From positions 1 through 56,569 of the forward strand of contig JABRWB010000021.1 of the NCBI GenBank assembly GCA_039961635.1: a stretch of DNA of 56,569 bases, in the 5' to 3' direction. Source of the stretch: a bacterium (GTDB lineage: Bacteria > 4484-113 > JAGGVC01). The position numbers and the translations under genes are program-made. Each line of letters starts with the position of its first letter. Within the stretch, counting starts at the first letter, position 1. Positions 23,969 through 32,059 of this stretch are shown piece after piece. Below the pieces are notes generated by a model. It made no database searches. It was not told where the DNA came from and was given only the letters and a program-made list of their open reading frames with translations.

Positions 23969-24522
23969 CGATTAAGCTTGTCGTAGTCAGGAATTGGCCC
24001 TGCACAAGCGCAATCTACCCTTTCTGGTTCCGGAATCATGGAAAGCCACTCCTCCAGTGTCGCGCCGTACAGCGTAAATCCCGGCGCGATTTCAATCCAT
24101 GGATTGAGAACGAAGGTGCGGGTGTGCGCACGCGGGTGGGGAACGATCAAGTCCGGTTCGCGTATCTCCAACCCGTCGAAATAAAGCAAATCCAAATCAA
24201 TCGGACGGTCGGATATTACCCAGCTTCGATCGCGCCCCATCAGCCGCTCTGTGCCGAGACATGTCGAAAGGAGATCTCTGGGCGAGAGTACGGTTTTTAA
24301 CGCTATTACGGCGTTGAGAAACTCACGCGTGCCGGGTGGCATTCCAACCGGGTCGCTGCGCCAGGCGGACGATACGTTCGCGACCTGGATTTCGCGAATC
24401 CCCGAAAGAATGTAAATCGCTTCAGAAAGATTCGCCAGCCTGTCGCCCTGGTTGGAGCCTATCCCGATATATGAAAGTGCAAACTCCGCGCCACGCAATT
24501 CCATTGGGCTGCGCCACATCAA
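23965..24522 (-). CDS. folK: 6-hydroxymethyl-7,8-dihydropterin pyrophosphokinase
   Basis: FolK transfers pyrophosphate from ATP to 6-hydroxymethyl-7,8-dihydropterin in folate synthesis. Family motifs are clear: 'LSYIGIGSNQGDRLANLSEA', 'AWRSDPVGMPPGTREFLNAV', and the signature 'WVISDRPIDLDLLYFDGLEI' followed by VPHPRAHTRTFVLNPWIEIAP. The length, 185 residues, is slightly longer than typical (about 160) because of an N-terminal extension before LSYIGIG. An internal ATG at residue 7 is a possible alternative start. The ATG overlaps the stop of the upstream gene as ATGA, implying translational coupling with a monoheme membrane protein, an unexpected partner. Confidence 0.95.
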   Translation of the reverse strand: MMWRSPMELRGAEFALSYIGIGSNQGDRLANLSEAIYILSGIREIQVANVSSAWRSDPVGMPPGTREFLNAVIALKTVLSPRDLLSTCLGTERLMGRDRSWVISDRPIDLDLLYFDGLEIREPDLIVPHPRAHTRTFVLNPWIEIAPGFTLYGATLEEWLSMIPEPERVDCACAGPIPDYDKLNR

Positions 24523-25043
24523 GCGCCATCTTCCTTTTTATCGCCGCCGCCCGGCGAGTGCCCGTTGGTTTCCGCGACGTCCGAGTCAATATCGGAAACA
24601 GCGCCCGGATCTATTCCTGCTGCGGCATCGCTTGCAGATACTTCCTTGACCGGCGCCTTGAATATGGAAACGACGATCATCCCGATCATCACGACGAAAA
24701 ATCCCATCCCGATAATCACGCCTACCGGCGGGCCTTTGGGCTTCGGCTCTTCCTCCGGAACGGGCTCGGGCGGGCCGGGGATAAGCTCCGCGGGCATCCC
24801 TTCGAAAGTCAGGTCGTGATCCGCATACCACTTCCCCTGCTCGGTAAGGATTTTGGGCGCGTTCTTCCAGTCCGCATGGCAGTAGTAGCACTTTTTGTCT
24901 TCCTTGCGGCTGTATGGAAGGCGCGCTTGTGCGGGACCAGATTGCGCAAGAATCTGCGCGGCAGCTATTAGAAACAACGGAACTATCTGCGCAAGCAGCT
25001 TTTTGAATTTTAGGTCACGAAAACAGTATTTCATTTCATGCAT
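24519..25043 (-). CDS. Membrane-anchored monoheme c-type protein
   Basis: This 174-residue protein has an N-terminal signal peptide (LLAQIVPLFLIAAAQILAQ), one c-type heme attachment motif CYYCH (near residue 52), and a second transmembrane helix (VGVIIGMGFFVVMIGMIVVS, near 106-125). A Pro/Glu-rich linker (PGPPEPVPEEEPKPKGPP) separates heme and membrane helix. The tail is acidic and rich in Asp, Ser and Gly, ending GGGDKKEDGA. The heme domain is expected outside the cytoplasm. No known family is recognised. It overlaps folK by 4 bases. The second ATG (residue 4) is an equally possible start. Confidence 0.72.
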   Translation of the reverse strand: MHEMKYCFRDLKFKKLLAQIVPLFLIAAAQILAQSGPAQARLPYSRKEDKKCYYCHADWKNAPKILTEQGKWYADHDLTFEGMPAELIPGPPEPVPEEEPKPKGPPVGVIIGMGFFVVMIGMIVVSIFKAPVKEVSASDAAAGIDPGAVSDIDSDVAETNGHSPGGGDKKEDGA

Positions 25044-25062
25044 CTACTTGTAAGTTTCCGCG

Positions 25063-26253
25063 CTAAAATGATTTTAACGCCCTATCCAAGTCCTCCTTCA
25101 AATCGTCCACGTGCTCCAAACCCACGGACAGCCTTATGTAATCCGGCAAGATGCCCAACTTGAGCTTCACGTCCTCCGGCACCGGAAAATGCGTCGAGCT
25201 TGCGGGATGCAGAATAATCGTCTTCACGTCGCCAAGGCTCGTCTGGTGCTTGATCAGCTTCAAGCTGTCAAGGGTTTTGACCGCGTGCTCGTAACCGCCC
25301 GCCGCGCCGAATCCGACCATCCCGCCGAACATCTTCATTTGTTTCTTCGCGATTTCGTGGCCGGGAAAATCGGGCAGCCCCGGATAATATACGTAGCTAA
25401 CCTTCGGATGAACGCGCAGCCACTTCGCAAGCTCCATCGCGTTCTCGCTGTGGCGCTCCATCCTAATTGAAAGTGTGTCAAGCCCCATCAGTACAAGCCA
25501 CGCGTTGAATGGCGAAAACGTCGGCCCCAAGTTTGCGTGCGGCCCCCAGCGCACCGGATTCATCAGCTCCTTGCGGCCGATCGTCGCTCCTCCGATTACC
25601 GTTCCGTGGCCGACGATGTATTTCGTAAGCGAGTGAACCACCACATCCACTCCCAGATGCGCGACCGGCTGAAGATAAGGCGTGGCGAACGTGTTGTCCA
25701 GAACAGAAATCAAACCGTACTCGCGGCATATCGCTACTGCTTGTTCGATATCCACGATGTTCAACAAAGGATTTCCCGGCGTTTCGAACAGGAGCATCTT
25801 GGTTTTCGGAGTGATCGCCTTTCTCCAGCCGGCCCAGTCGGATGCGTCGTCCACCCATCGCGTTTCGATTCCCAGCGCGGCTATTTCCCGGTTGAGCATC
25901 CCATAGGTGCCGCCGTAAATTTTTGTTGCACTGACAAGGTTTTCCCCCGGCTTCACGTGAGCGAACACGAGTTGGGCGATTGCTGCAAGGCCGCTGGACG
26001 CGCTGACGCATTCGTCATAACCTTCGAGGGCCGCCAGCCGCTTTTCCATCACGGCGACCGTAGGATTGGAAAACCTGCTGTAAATGTGCCCTTTTTCCTT
26101 GTGGGCCATGAAATCCTGCGCGGTTTCGGTGTCGGTGCAGTAAAAGCTGGACGCCATGTACAGCGGCGGAAAGCCCGCGTGCATCGGGTCGCCGTCTTCG
26201 CCGGCATGTAGCTGAAGAGTTTCAAATCGTGCGCCGCCGCGCAAATCCGCCAT
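25063..26253 (-). CDS. Cys/Met metabolism PLP-dependent enzyme (O-acetylhomoserine sulfhydrylase-like)
   Basis: This 396-residue cytoplasmic enzyme belongs to the gamma-elimination/replacement PLP family. 'FETLQLHAGEDGDPMHAGFP' at the N terminus is typical of O-acetylhomoserine sulfhydrylases and methionine gamma-lyases. The Tyr/Arg-containing 'GHIYSRFSNPTVAVMEKRLA' and 'SASSGLAAIAQL' segments bind PLP phosphate. 'VLDNTFATPYLQPVAHLGVD' contains the PLP-ring Asp, and the Schiff-base Lys lies in VVHSLTKYIVGHG (near 212). It most likely makes homocysteine from an acylated homoserine and sulfide, but cystathionine synthase or lyase activity is not excluded. A strong GGAGG precedes ATG 26253. Confidence 0.87.
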   Translation of the reverse strand: MADLRGGARFETLQLHAGEDGDPMHAGFPPLYMASSFYCTDTETAQDFMAHKEKGHIYSRFSNPTVAVMEKRLAALEGYDECVSASSGLAAIAQLVFAHVKPGENLVSATKIYGGTYGMLNREIAALGIETRWVDDASDWAGWRKAITPKTKMLLFETPGNPLLNIVDIEQAVAICREYGLISVLDNTFATPYLQPVAHLGVDVVVHSLTKYIVGHGTVIGGATIGRKELMNPVRWGPHANLGPTFSPFNAWLVLMGLDTLSIRMERHSENAMELAKWLRVHPKVSYVYYPGLPDFPGHEIAKKQMKMFGGMVGFGAAGGYEHAVKTLDSLKLIKHQTSLGDVKTIILHPASSTHFPVPEDVKLKLGILPDYIRLSVGLEHVDDLKEDLDRALKSF

Positions 26254-26330
26254 AGTTTCCTCCGGGAAAACCGCCGGATGATATCACAGGCAAATCGGCA
26301 ACCGGCGGGGCGCTTGCCCGGCCAAAATTG

Positions 26331-26582
26331 TCAGTTGAGCGCAAGCTCCTTTATTTTGCCGATGGTGGATTTCGGGCACAGCCCGGCGGATTCTATAATC
26401 CCGGCAAGCTCGCTTTCCCGGTTGATAATCACGGCCGATTTCGCGGAGACCACCACGCCGTCGCCGCTAGCCAGCAGCTTTCTTCCGCCGGACAATTCCA
26501 AATCCGGAAGAGTAATTTCGTACTGAAAAACCGAGTTGTTCCCTGTTTCCGCAAGCCTTTTGACGATGATTTCACATCCCAT
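26331..26582 (-). CDS. Small hypothetical protein
   Basis: This 83-residue protein has no signal peptide or membrane segment. The N-terminal half looks beta-rich (CEIIVKRLAETGNNSVFQYE, 'ITLPDLELSGGRKLLASG'), and the C-terminal half ends in a helix (STIGKIKELALN). AAGGAG lies 7 bases before ATG 26582, strong evidence that it is translated. It is followed downstream by the separately transcribed PLP enzyme gene and preceded by another small hypothetical gene on the same strand. I know of no family. Confidence 0.62.
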   Translation of the reverse strand: MGCEIIVKRLAETGNNSVFQYEITLPDLELSGGRKLLASGDGVVVSAKSAVIINRESELAGIIESAGLCPKSTIGKIKELALN

Positions 26583-26614
26583 TTGCCAACTCCTTGCGCC
26601 TTAATTCGGTGACG

Positions 26615-26905
26615 CTATGCAATCGCAAGTGCAGGCGCACGGAAATAATCCAAGTGCCAGCCCAGCATCCTGCGAAGCCACTCCAACGTTTCCGATGCGT
26701 TGTCGCTGTAAGCCGAAAGAAACGAAAGAAGTCTGTCTTCGTGCAAAATGTTGATTTCGCCGTCGGCGCCTTCGACCGCCCGCGCGGAAATACGATTGCC
26801 GGGGGACTCTTCGGCGCAACCGGCGACGACGGAAAAATCGAGGATACCCCGATATCCGTTTTCAAAACTCCACACGTTTTCCAGCGAGATCACAGCCTGC
26901 TCCAT
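26615..26905 (-). CDS. Small hypothetical protein
   Basis: This 96-residue protein counts from ATG 26905 (a TTG at 26926 would add seven residues). It reads 'MEQAVISLENVWSFENGYRG', then a beta-rich middle, and ends 'LEWLRRMLGWHLDYFRAPAL'. It has no signal peptide or transmembrane helix. Its stop lies 32 bases before the next start, so the two small genes probably form one transcript. Function unknown. Confidence 0.5.
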   Translation of the reverse strand: MEQAVISLENVWSFENGYRGILDFSVVAGCAEESPGNRISARAVEGADGEINILHEDRLLSFLSAYSDNASETLEWLRRMLGWHLDYFRAPALAIA

Positions 26906-27058
26906 TAATCGAAAGTCCGCAGCCAACCACTGCGGTCAGTCCTATTGATTGCGGATTGGATTAAAAAGTTCGATTCCTCGTGCTCCTTTTACGACTTTTA
27001 ACAAATCCGCTCCGCGAGCGTCGGATTCCGCTTCCTGCAGTCCGCGGCCTGTTAGAAT

Positions 27059-28357
27059 GTGCCTTGCTTGCGTGCGTTTTGGATTATTATCGTGTTGGCG
27101 TTGATTTCAGCCACGGTCGCGTACTTGGGCGACGTGGTTGGACGCCAGGTAGCGAAAAAACGAATTTCTGTAGCCGGAATTAGACCCAGGCGGGTAGGAT
27201 CGTATGTTGCAGTTATTACCGGTATCTTCATCGCCCTCGCAACGTTCTTGCTGCTGACACTGCTTTCCCGTGATGTGCGCACGTGGGTATTCGAATACGA
27301 CCGGCTGAAAGGACAGACGGCGGAGCTTCAGGCAGAGATCGCGGCCGCCACCCAAGCCTATGATGCTGCCCAAGCAAGGACTGCAAAGCTTGCCGAGGAA
27401 TTGCAGTCAAAGGAAGCAGAGCGATCCGAAATCGAAGGCGAACTTGCAAAATCCCAAACGGCCCTCGATTCAATTCAAAGCGAACTCCTTGACAAAGAAT
27501 CCAAACTCCGCGAACTTCAAGATCGGCTGGACAAAAATCAGAAAATAATTCAGGACACCGCTGAAAAGCTCGAAACCCTGCAGAAGGAAATCGCGAAATT
27601 AAGCGGGGAAAACGAATCGCTATCCGCAAGCAAGCGCGAGCTGTCCGGGGAAATTGCCGCTTTGGAAACAACGGGAAAAGAGCTTGAAGCCGCGAACGAG
27701 AATCTACGAAAACAGGCAGCGCAAATCGAATCGAGAATCCGCACGCTGGAAGAAGTGCTGGGCAGCCTCCGCACACAGAATATATTAATCGGCGCACATC
27801 AACCGCTGGCGTATATATCGATTCAAAAAGACTGGACAGGAGCCCAGGTCAGGGAGGCGATAATGGCTACGTTGGGTCTGCTGAAGCAGAAGCTCGCATC
27901 CAAGGGATACAGCTTGGGCAACATTCCTTCCAGCCGCCTGGAAGAATTAATGAGCGGGCTGGCGAACGCAACAAAAGACAAAGCGATAGTCGTTTCGGCA
28001 TCGCAAAACGTTCTTCCCGACGACGCGGTCGGCCTGGACTTCGTAGTAATAGACAACTCCCTTTGCTTCAGAAAAGACGAAGTGATAACGAGGATCGAAA
28101 TTCCGGCGGGGGCAAGCAGAGAAAAGGTGGAAGAGCTGTTCGCCACAGCGATCAGAAACGTGAGGGCGGAAGCGGACAAACGAAATCTGCTTCCGAACAT
28201 AGACACGGGCAATGTCGGCAGTCTAAACTACGACTACATCAGAAATTTGATAAGCCGCATTGCCAAGGATGGCTCCGCGGTGACAGTAGAGTTCGTATCA
28301 ACCGAAGATGTCTACACGCTCGGAAATCTGGACAATCTGAAAATCAGATATAGATAG
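27059..28357 (+). CDS. DUF3084-family membrane protein with coiled coil
   Basis: This 432-residue protein opens with 'IIVLALISATVAYLGDVVGR' and the hallmark 'QVAKKRISVAGIRPRRVGSY', then a second membrane helix (VITGIFIALATFLLLTLLSR). This is the characteristic start of DUF3084 proteins. A long coiled coil follows (about residues 80-240, heptads rich in Glu, Lys, Leu and Ala), then a C-terminal globular alpha/beta region ('DFVVIDNSLCFRKDEVITRI'). The family role is unknown; envelope or chromosome-linked structural functions are only guesses. The GTG 27059 start lacks a good ribosome binding site, so the exact N terminus is uncertain by a few codons. Confidence 0.82.
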   Translation: MPCLRAFWIIIVLALISATVAYLGDVVGRQVAKKRISVAGIRPRRVGSYVAVITGIFIALATFLLLTLLSRDVRTWVFEYDRLKGQTAELQAEIAAATQAYDAAQARTAKLAEELQSKEAERSEIEGELAKSQTALDSIQSELLDKESKLRELQDRLDKNQKIIQDTAEKLETLQKEIAKLSGENESLSASKRELSGEIAALETTGKELEAANENLRKQAAQIESRIRTLEEVLGSLRTQNILIGAHQPLAYISIQKDWTGAQVREAIMATLGLLKQKLASKGYSLGNIPSSRLEELMSGLANATKDKAIVVSASQNVLPDDAVGLDFVVIDNSLCFRKDEVITRIEIPAGASREKVEELFATAIRNVRAEADKRNLLPNIDTGNVGSLNYDYIRNLISRIAKDGSAVTVEFVSTEDVYTLGNLDNLKIRYR

Positions 28358-28371
28358 CGACATATGTCGCT
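28356..28371. repeat. 16-bp perfect palindrome at the DUF3084 gene stop
   Basis: AGCGACATATGTCGCT is a perfect inverted repeat that includes the last two bases of the TAG stop. It has no T-tract, so it may be a protein-binding site or a factor-dependent terminator hairpin. Confidence 0.45.
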
Positions 28372-28462
28372 GCTAGCATATATACCCCAAAGTCTGCATT
28401 TCTGGGCTTTTTCAATACTGAACAGCCTTTGTCGGCAAAAGAGCTTTGCTATTGGATTGTGA

Positions 28463-28468
28463 TATAAT
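28463..28468 (+). promoter_or_regulatory. -10 element of the SIR2-TPR gene
   Basis: TATAAT in GTGATATAATGG would start a transcript with a leader of about 165 bases before ATG 28641. No convincing -35 at the usual distance is seen. Confidence 0.55.
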
Positions 28469-28508
28469 GGCCGCGACCGGCGGAATCGCGAAAGGAAGGT
28501 TCCGTCTC

Positions 28509-28571
28509 ATGTTTGCAAACGCATCCGGAAAGGCCGCGACGGCGGATTCCTTCACGCGTTTTGCCTCATGA
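28509..28571 (+). CDS. Possible 20-codon leader ORF upstream of SIR2-TPR
   Basis: ATG 28509 is preceded by AAAGGAAGG about 12 bases upstream. The frame reads MFANASGKAATADSFTRFAS and stops at TGA 28569-28571. It lies in the predicted leader between the TATAAT and the SIR2-TPR start. The leader also contains a near-repeat of GGCCGCGAC...GGCGGA (around 28469 and 28531). Whether it is translated is unknown. It may be an attenuation device or chance. Confidence 0.3.
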   Translation: MFANASGKAATADSFTRFAS

Positions 28572-28640
28572 TTCGCGCTCCGCGGCTGCGAAATCGCCGG
28601 TAATGAGCATCGATTACTGTGGTTCGGCACGGAGGGCCAA

Positions 28641-31577
28641 ATGATCGAGATTCGCCGCCAGAAGGTCGAAGAAGTTGAAGAGCTCGACCCCAAGCAGGTT
28701 TTTGAGGAATCGTTTATCAGCCAGGACGAGGCTATTGAGCGCATAGCCGCAAACGGTACCGCTTGGCAGTTTTTTGTGGGAGCGGGCGTAAGCCAGAGCG
28801 CCGCGATGCCTACCAGTCAGGAGATTGTGGACGAAATCAGCGTAAGGCAGTACGAGCGCACCCATCCCGCGCAACGCGGTTTGGTTAAAGCAGCGGACAT
28901 CGTCGACTGGCTTTACAAGGAAAAGTGGTTCAACAAGGACTACCAGTACATTTCCTGCTTGGAAAAGGAATATCCGGCCAACACGCTGCGCAAGGAATAC
29001 TTCAGCAAGCTGATGGAAGGAAAAGATCCTTCCCCGAGCCACTTCACGCTTGCGCTTTTGGTCAAGTTCGGCAAGATTAATCCGTTGCTTTACACGACGA
29101 ACTGGGACACTTTGCTTGAAGACGCATTTTACCTGCTTCGTGGAGTCACCTGCATAACGATAAAGGATATAGACTCGCTGCCGGAGCTGAAGCGCGACCA
29201 AAGGCACTACGTCTGGAAAATCCACGGCTCGATTGAAAATTACAACGTCACTTATCTCCGCGAGGGGATGGGCAAGCTTCACGACGATACGAAGGCCAAG
29301 CTGATAGAAGGATTAACCGACCACGGCCTGGCGGTTGTAGGTTACGCGGGGCTTGAGTACGGCGTGATGAACACCTTGATGGATATCACAACCGAATATC
29401 CGCAAGTGCTCAACAAGGGGCTGATCTGGGCTTTCAAGGACAACGTAAAGCGCCCGCCGGTCCAGTTGATGCAACTGATGGTCAAGGCCAAAAAAGCGGG
29501 CAAGGATTTCAAGATTTTCGAAATTGAGAACTCCGACGCCTTCTTCGAAGACCTGGGCAAGCGTATGGGTATTCCAACGATTGAAGAGGAAATGAAATAT
29601 ACCTTCAGCTTCTTCAACCACAGCCCATACACCGACCTGAAACCACGCGCCGGATTTTCACTTCCCAAGATTACCGATTTCGTAGATCGCGACCTTATAG
29701 ACGAAGGCTTCCTGATCAGCGATTTCAACGAAATCCTCGAGATGAACAAGGGCAATTTCCGAGACATTTTCAAAAAAAGAGTGGACCGGGAACGCGAGCA
29801 GAAGGACTTCGAGCAGCGAATGCTGGTGAATGCGTTCAACGAATTAAAGCGCGGCAACTATCAGCCTGCGCTGGGCAAACTGGATGAAGTTCTTAAACGA
29901 TTCCCGCGCTCGGAGAACGCCTATTTCGGCAAGGGCTGGGGGTACTTTGGCTTGGGCAACTACGCGGAGAGCATCAAATGGTTCAAGCAGGCCCTGGAGC
30001 TCAACGAGTCTAACAGGTCAACCTGGCTGGCGCTCGCGCTGGCCTACAATATGTCGGAGGACAGGGTCGAGGAAATCAAATGCTGGACAAAGGTGGCCAC
30101 CTTCAAAGGAGAAGAGGACTACATGTTTTACAACAAGGCCCTGGCCTACCATTTCCTGGGGGACCGGGAATCGGAACGCGCGGGGTACCGTGAATGCTTG
30201 CAGCGGTACAAGCGTCACGCGGACAGCTGGTACAACTTGGGCATTATCTACTACGAGGACGATTTCATTCTGGATGCGCTGGCATGCTTCCAAAACGCTT
30301 ACGAAGCTTCCGTCAAACATTCGTATGCGTGGTACAACTCCGGAATCATCCTCGGCAAGGTGGGCCAGAACAACCGCGCCCTTGAATACATCGAAAAGGC
30401 GTACGAACTGCGCCCGGACGTGGATATCCTTTACAACCGGGGCTGCGCGCTGGTGAACACCAAGCGCTGGGAGCCGGCGATCGAGAATTACGAGTATTAC
30501 CTGGAGCATTATCCGGACGACCATTACGCGGAAAACAATCTCGGCCTGTGCTATTTCTTCACGAACGAAATCGAGAAGGGCAAAGCGCTTTTCGACAAGT
30601 TCATCTCGCACAAGCCGGACGAAGCAAAGGCATATTTCAACCGCGCGAGATGCCTCTGGAGACTTCGCAAGCTGGAGGAAGCACTTGTGGATTTCAACAA
30701 GTGCATCGAGCTGGAAGCGGAATACGACATGGCCTTCTATATGAAGAGCCGGCTGCTTCACGAGATGGGCCGTTACGACGAGGAAATCGAAGCGCTGTCA
30801 TACTTCCTCTCGAAAAACCAGGACGACCATCGTGCATGGTACGAGCTGGGTCATGCATATCGAGCGCTTGCGGACACCAAGGCGGCCAAGGAAGAGCGCA
30901 AGCCGCTTTGGGAAAAGGAAGCGGAATCGTATAACCGCAGCCTTTTGATCGCGCCATTGGCGAATGAAATCTGGCTGGATCTGGGAATATCCTACAACAA
31001 TCTGGGCAAGTACGAAGACGCGATCGCGTGCTTTGAGCGCATCATCCGCACCGAGCTTCGGAATCCGGAAGTTTACTTCAACTGGGGATTGAGCCTGGAT
31101 AACCTTGAGGACTTCCTGAAGGCGATAGAGAAATACGACCGGGCGATTAAGCTTCAGCCCGACCATGTCCGCTCTTGGCTTAACAAAGGTACGATCCTCG
31201 CCAAGCTGGAACAGTACGCCAAGGCGATCGACTGCTACGACGAGGTCATCAAAGTTGATCCCGACAACCAAGCCGCTTGGCAGAACAAAGCGCTTGCACT
31301 TATCCCGCTCAAGGAATGGAACAAGGCGAAGGCGGTGATTTCGGAGGGAATGAAGAAATTCCCCGACGACCATATGTTTCCGCTCAACTACGCGTACCTG
31401 ACCACGTTCACGCACGAGAAGGAAGTGGGCCAAATCATGCTTTGGAAGGCAGGCGCCATCAACCCTGACGTGCTCAAAAAGGCGGAGAAAAATCCGGAAT
31501 TAAGCAGCCTGTTCCCGTTGTCGCAGGACGTCGAGCAAAAGGCCAAGGAATACTTTTCGAGAATGGGCGGTTCTTAG
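28641..31577 (+). CDS. SIR2-like NAD-binding domain fused to long TPR array
   Basis: This 978-residue cytoplasmic protein has an N-terminal SIR2-like Rossmann domain. The dinucleotide motif is FFVGAGVSQSAAMPTSQEI (near 44-62), followed by 'NPLLYTTNWDTLLEDAFYLL' (near 148-167), the catalytic-His segment YVWKIHGSIENY (near 190-201) and 'HGLAVVGYAGLEYGV' (near 230-244). From about 395 to 965 it consists of at least a dozen TPR units ('AYFGKGWGYFGLGNYAESIK', 'AWYNSGIILGKVGQNNRALE', 'VYFNWGLSLDNLEDFLKAIE'). SIR2-family NADases joined to sensor repeats are known from bacterial anti-phage systems (Thoeris ThsA, DSR, SIR2-pAgo), where NAD+ depletion aborts infection. No standard defence partner is adjacent. 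A GGAGGG precedes ATG 28641. A protein deacylase or assembly role is the alternative. Confidence 0.85.
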   Translation: MIEIRRQKVEEVEELDPKQVFEESFISQDEAIERIAANGTAWQFFVGAGVSQSAAMPTSQEIVDEISVRQYERTHPAQRGLVKAADIVDWLYKEKWFNKDYQYISCLEKEYPANTLRKEYFSKLMEGKDPSPSHFTLALLVKFGKINPLLYTTNWDTLLEDAFYLLRGVTCITIKDIDSLPELKRDQRHYVWKIHGSIENYNVTYLREGMGKLHDDTKAKLIEGLTDHGLAVVGYAGLEYGVMNTLMDITTEYPQVLNKGLIWAFKDNVKRPPVQLMQLMVKAKKAGKDFKIFEIENSDAFFEDLGKRMGIPTIEEEMKYTFSFFNHSPYTDLKPRAGFSLPKITDFVDRDLIDEGFLISDFNEILEMNKGNFRDIFKKRVDREREQKDFEQRMLVNAFNELKRGNYQPALGKLDEVLKRFPRSENAYFGKGWGYFGLGNYAESIKWFKQALELNESNRSTWLALALAYNMSEDRVEEIKCWTKVATFKGEEDYMFYNKALAYHFLGDRESERAGYRECLQRYKRHADSWYNLGIIYYEDDFILDALACFQNAYEASVKHSYAWYNSGIILGKVGQNNRALEYIEKAYELRPDVDILYNRGCALVNTKRWEPAIENYEYYLEHYPDDHYAENNLGLCYFFTNEIEKGKALFDKFISHKPDEAKAYFNRARCLWRLRKLEEALVDFNKCIELEAEYDMAFYMKSRLLHEMGRYDEEIEALSYFLSKNQDDHRAWYELGHAYRALADTKAAKEERKPLWEKEAESYNRSLLIAPLANEIWLDLGISYNNLGKYEDAIACFERIIRTELRNPEVYFNWGLSLDNLEDFLKAIEKYDRAIKLQPDHVRSWLNKGTILAKLEQYAKAIDCYDEVIKVDPDNQAAWQNKALALIPLKEWNKAKAVISEGMKKFPDDHMFPLNYAYLTTFTHEKEVGQIMLWKAGAINPDVLKKAEKNPELSSLFPLSQDVEQKAKEYFSRMGGS

Positions 31578-31605
31578 CGCTTCGAAATTCAGGACGCGGT
31601 GTAGT

Positions 31606-32019
31606 TCATTCCTGCGGGTAATACCGGGCGGAGACGCTCGGTGTTTCGTACACCTCGACGAGCGTTACCTTTGGCAGAGGCCGAGTTTCTTCCGCGTAAT
31701 CTTTCAAACCAGCTTCAATCAGCCTGGCGATCTCGACTGCCAGATTCTCCGACGTGGGATTGATTTTGTCGAACGGCGGAATTTCGTTTAGGTTGCGGTG
31801 ATCGAAAACCGATTTTACTGATTCTAGAATTCCCTGAAACTCAACAAAGTCGAATCCTATCCCATCGGAATCCAGTCCGGAAACCGCCAAAACCACCCTT
31901 GCGCGGAAGTTGTGTCCGTGCAAAGACTCCGCCGAGCCGCGATAGCTTCGAAGCGCGTGCGCGGCCGCGAATTCGAACTCGCCCGCTATTTCAAATTTTC
32001 CCGTCGGGGTCATGCGCAA
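31606..32019 (-). CDS. queD: 6-carboxy-tetrahydropterin synthase (QueD/PTPS family)
   Basis: This 137-residue enzyme of the tunnelling-fold PTPS family makes 6-carboxy-5,6,7,8-tetrahydropterin in queuosine/preQ1 synthesis. Zinc ligands are seen as His in 'FEFAAAHALRSY' and the pair in SLHGHNFRARV. The catalytic Asp-His segment is SVFDHRNLNEIPPF, and the pterin-anchoring Glu lies in VTLVEVYETPS. There is no neighbouring QueC or QueE, so the pathway is completed elsewhere. The start is TTG 32019 (GGGAG 7 bases upstream) or ATG 32013. Confidence 0.9.
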   Translation of the reverse strand: MRMTPTGKFEIAGEFEFAAAHALRSYRGSAESLHGHNFRARVVLAVSGLDSDGIGFDFVEFQGILESVKSVFDHRNLNEIPPFDKINPTSENLAVEIARLIEAGLKDYAEETRPLPKVTLVEVYETPSVSARYYPQE

Positions 32020-32059
32020 AACGAAACTCCCGCAAAACTTTGAAACGAGCTCGCAGATA

